Assembly: GCA_025056735.1 (NCBI GenBank)
Contig: JANWVR010000063.1
Span: 1 to 40,390 of the forward strand
Length of the DNA stretch: 40,390 nucleotides
Origin: Saprospiraceae bacterium
GTDB lineage: Bacteria > Bacteroidota > Bacteroidia > Chitinophagales > Saprospiraceae
Reading direction: 5' to 3'
Each line of letters opens with the position of its first letter. Positions within the stretch are counted from its first letter, which is position 1. This document shows positions 39,404 through 40,390 of the stretch, in pieces. The position numbers and the translations under genes were made by a program. Below the pieces are notes generated by a model. It worked only from the letters and a program-made list of their open reading frames with translations. It was not told where the DNA came from and made no database searches.

Positions 39404-40390
39404 ATGTCCATGAATAAGGCCCGATTTCCCTACGGCGTGAGCAATTTCGAGAAGCTCATCGAGGGTGAGTATGTGTATGTGGATCGAACCCAATACATCG
39501 AGTTATTGGAGAATCTCTCGGCTCCGTACCAGTTTTTCCTGCGTCCTCGGCGCTTTGGGAAGAGTTTATTTTTGTCTGTGTTGGAGTATTACTACGCTCA
39601 GGAACACCGTGCTAAGTTCGAACGCCTCTTTAGCGGACTTTATATTGGGCAGCATCCCACGCCGCTGGTGGGGAAGTACTTAGTGCTCAAGTTTGACTTT
39701 AGCGGTATCGAGACGGCTGATATCGGGAAGATTTATTACTCTTTTTTATCGGCTGTGCAAGATGCCGTGGAGTCTGTGCTTATTCGCTATCCGCACCTTT
39801 TTGCAAAAGAGAAACGCGAGGAAATCCGGGCTATTCAGACTCCCGCGGAGACAATCAATCGGTTGCTCACTTTTCTGGAAGATCACCCTCAGGAGCGTTT
39901 GCTGGTGTTGATAGACGAATACGACCATTTCACCAATGAGTTGATCGCCTTTCACTTTGACAATTTTCAGGAGATTGTTAGCCGCAACGGTTTTGTGCGG
40001 AAGTTTTATGAGGCGCTCAAAAAAGGCACGCAGCGCGGCGTGATTGACCGGATGTTTATCACGGGCGTGTCGCCCATCACCCTGGACAGCCTGACCAGCG
40101 GTTTCAACATCGGCAGCAACCTGTCGTTAGACCTCGAATTGCACGATTTGATGGGCTTTCGCGAGGAGGAGGTGGCGCAACTGTTGCGCCACGCTGGCGT
40201 GCCGGAAGAGGAACTGCCTCAGGTGCTGGGTGATGTGCGCACGTGGTACAACGGCTATCGTTTCCATCGTCAGGCGCCGCATCGGCTGTACAATCCGGAC
40301 ATGGTCTTGTACTTTGCCGAGGAATACGCCCGCTATCGCCGCTACCCGGAGCGTTTGCTGGACATCAACGTCAGCAGCGACTACGGCAAG
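39404..40390 (+). CDS. AAA-ATPase-like (PF09820/DUF1703-type) protein, 3' end beyond the window
   Basis: 329 codons are open to the right edge without a stop, so the C-terminus is missing. The start is 39404 (MSMNKARFPYG) or more likely the second ATG at 39410, which aligns with the left-edge homologue. Visible motifs: FPYGVSNFEKL, YVDRTQYI, FFLRPRRFGKSLFL (Walker-A-like GKS near residue 51), LVLIDEYDHF (Walker-B-like, near residue 167), FITGVSPITLDSL (sensor-like), then WYNGYRF and LYNPDMVL. These are the AAA-ATPase-like domain features; a PD-(D/E)XK nuclease-like domain (PF08011) normally follows and would lie outside. Function is unproven. It lies 211 bp after the secDF terminator. Confidence 0.88.
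   Translation, partial: MSMNKARFPYGVSNFEKLIEGEYVYVDRTQYIELLENLSAPYQFFLRPRRFGKSLFLSVLEYYYAQEHRAKFERLFSGLYIGQHPTPLVGKYLVLKFDFSGIETADIGKIYYSFLSAVQDAVESVLIRYPHLFAKEKREEIRAIQTPAETINRLLTFLEDHPQERLLVLIDEYDHFTNELIAFHFDNFQEIVSRNGFVRKFYEALKKGTQRGVIDRMFITGVSPITLDSLTSGFNIGSNLSLDLELHDLMGFREEEVAQLLRHAGVPEEELPQVLGDVRTWYNGYRFHRQAPHRLYNPDMVLYFAEEYARYRRYPERLLDINVSSDYGK

Overview
The window looks like a chromosomal segment of a Bacteroidota bacterium, most plausibly a Saprospiria/Chitinophagia-type lineage. The signs are type IX secretion (T9SS) C-terminal sorting domains on several secreted proteins, a giant protein ending in a gliding-motility-type (CHU_C) domain, a fused SecDF, DUF1800, DUF4129 and DUF2892 proteins, a solitary CrtZ-type carotenoid hydroxylase, and -7 promoter boxes of the Bacteroidota form TAnnTTTG. 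The genus cannot be fixed from sequence alone. I see no rRNA, tRNA, CRISPR array, prophage or replication origin.

Layout. 1-141: start of an AAA-ATPase-like (PF09820/DUF1703-type) gene leaving on the minus strand. 215-4725: DUF1800 protein, DUF4129 protein, phosphoglycerate kinase, and a two-gene small-membrane-protein unit (36-aa protein plus DUF2892) ended by a perfect 13-bp stem terminator. 4726-6290: GT4 glycosyltransferase and DUF4231 membrane protein. 6299-12966 (minus): a complete RND efflux system in the order tetR, tolC-like, membrane fusion protein, RND pump, with a Uma2 nuclease remnant between tetR and tolC. 13315-21189: a 2624-aa secreted adhesin-like protein. 21313-22107: decayed IS transposase. 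22532-34034: secreted enzymes (esterase, tail-fibre-like protein, two M43 metalloproteases, type-B carboxylesterase) interleaved with housekeeping genes (lpd, an MBL-rhodanese fusion). 34038-39123: SRPBCC/GyrI-like protein, crtZ, secDF. 39404-end: a second AAA-ATPase-like gene, homologous to the one at the left edge and pointing outward in the opposite direction.

How the genes relate. The efflux genes form one regulated unit: the same 13-bp palindrome (consensus TRAACRGYGTTYA) sits in front of tetR and in front of tolC, so I infer that this TetR represses both itself and the pump. The secreted proteins from 13 to 34 kb form a surface and degradation island exported through Sec (SecDF is encoded nearby) and probably T9SS; no T9SS core gene is in the window.

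Most worth a second look: an intrinsic-terminator-like hairpin with a T7 tract placed 17 bp before the start codon of the giant gene, where no gene on that strand exists upstream to need a terminator (a candidate attenuator or short leader RNA); the shared efflux operator; the nine-copy cysteine 'GCDS' repeat module in the giant protein; and three CATTTCCAA boxes spaced exactly 11 bp apart upstream of the tail-fibre-like gene.
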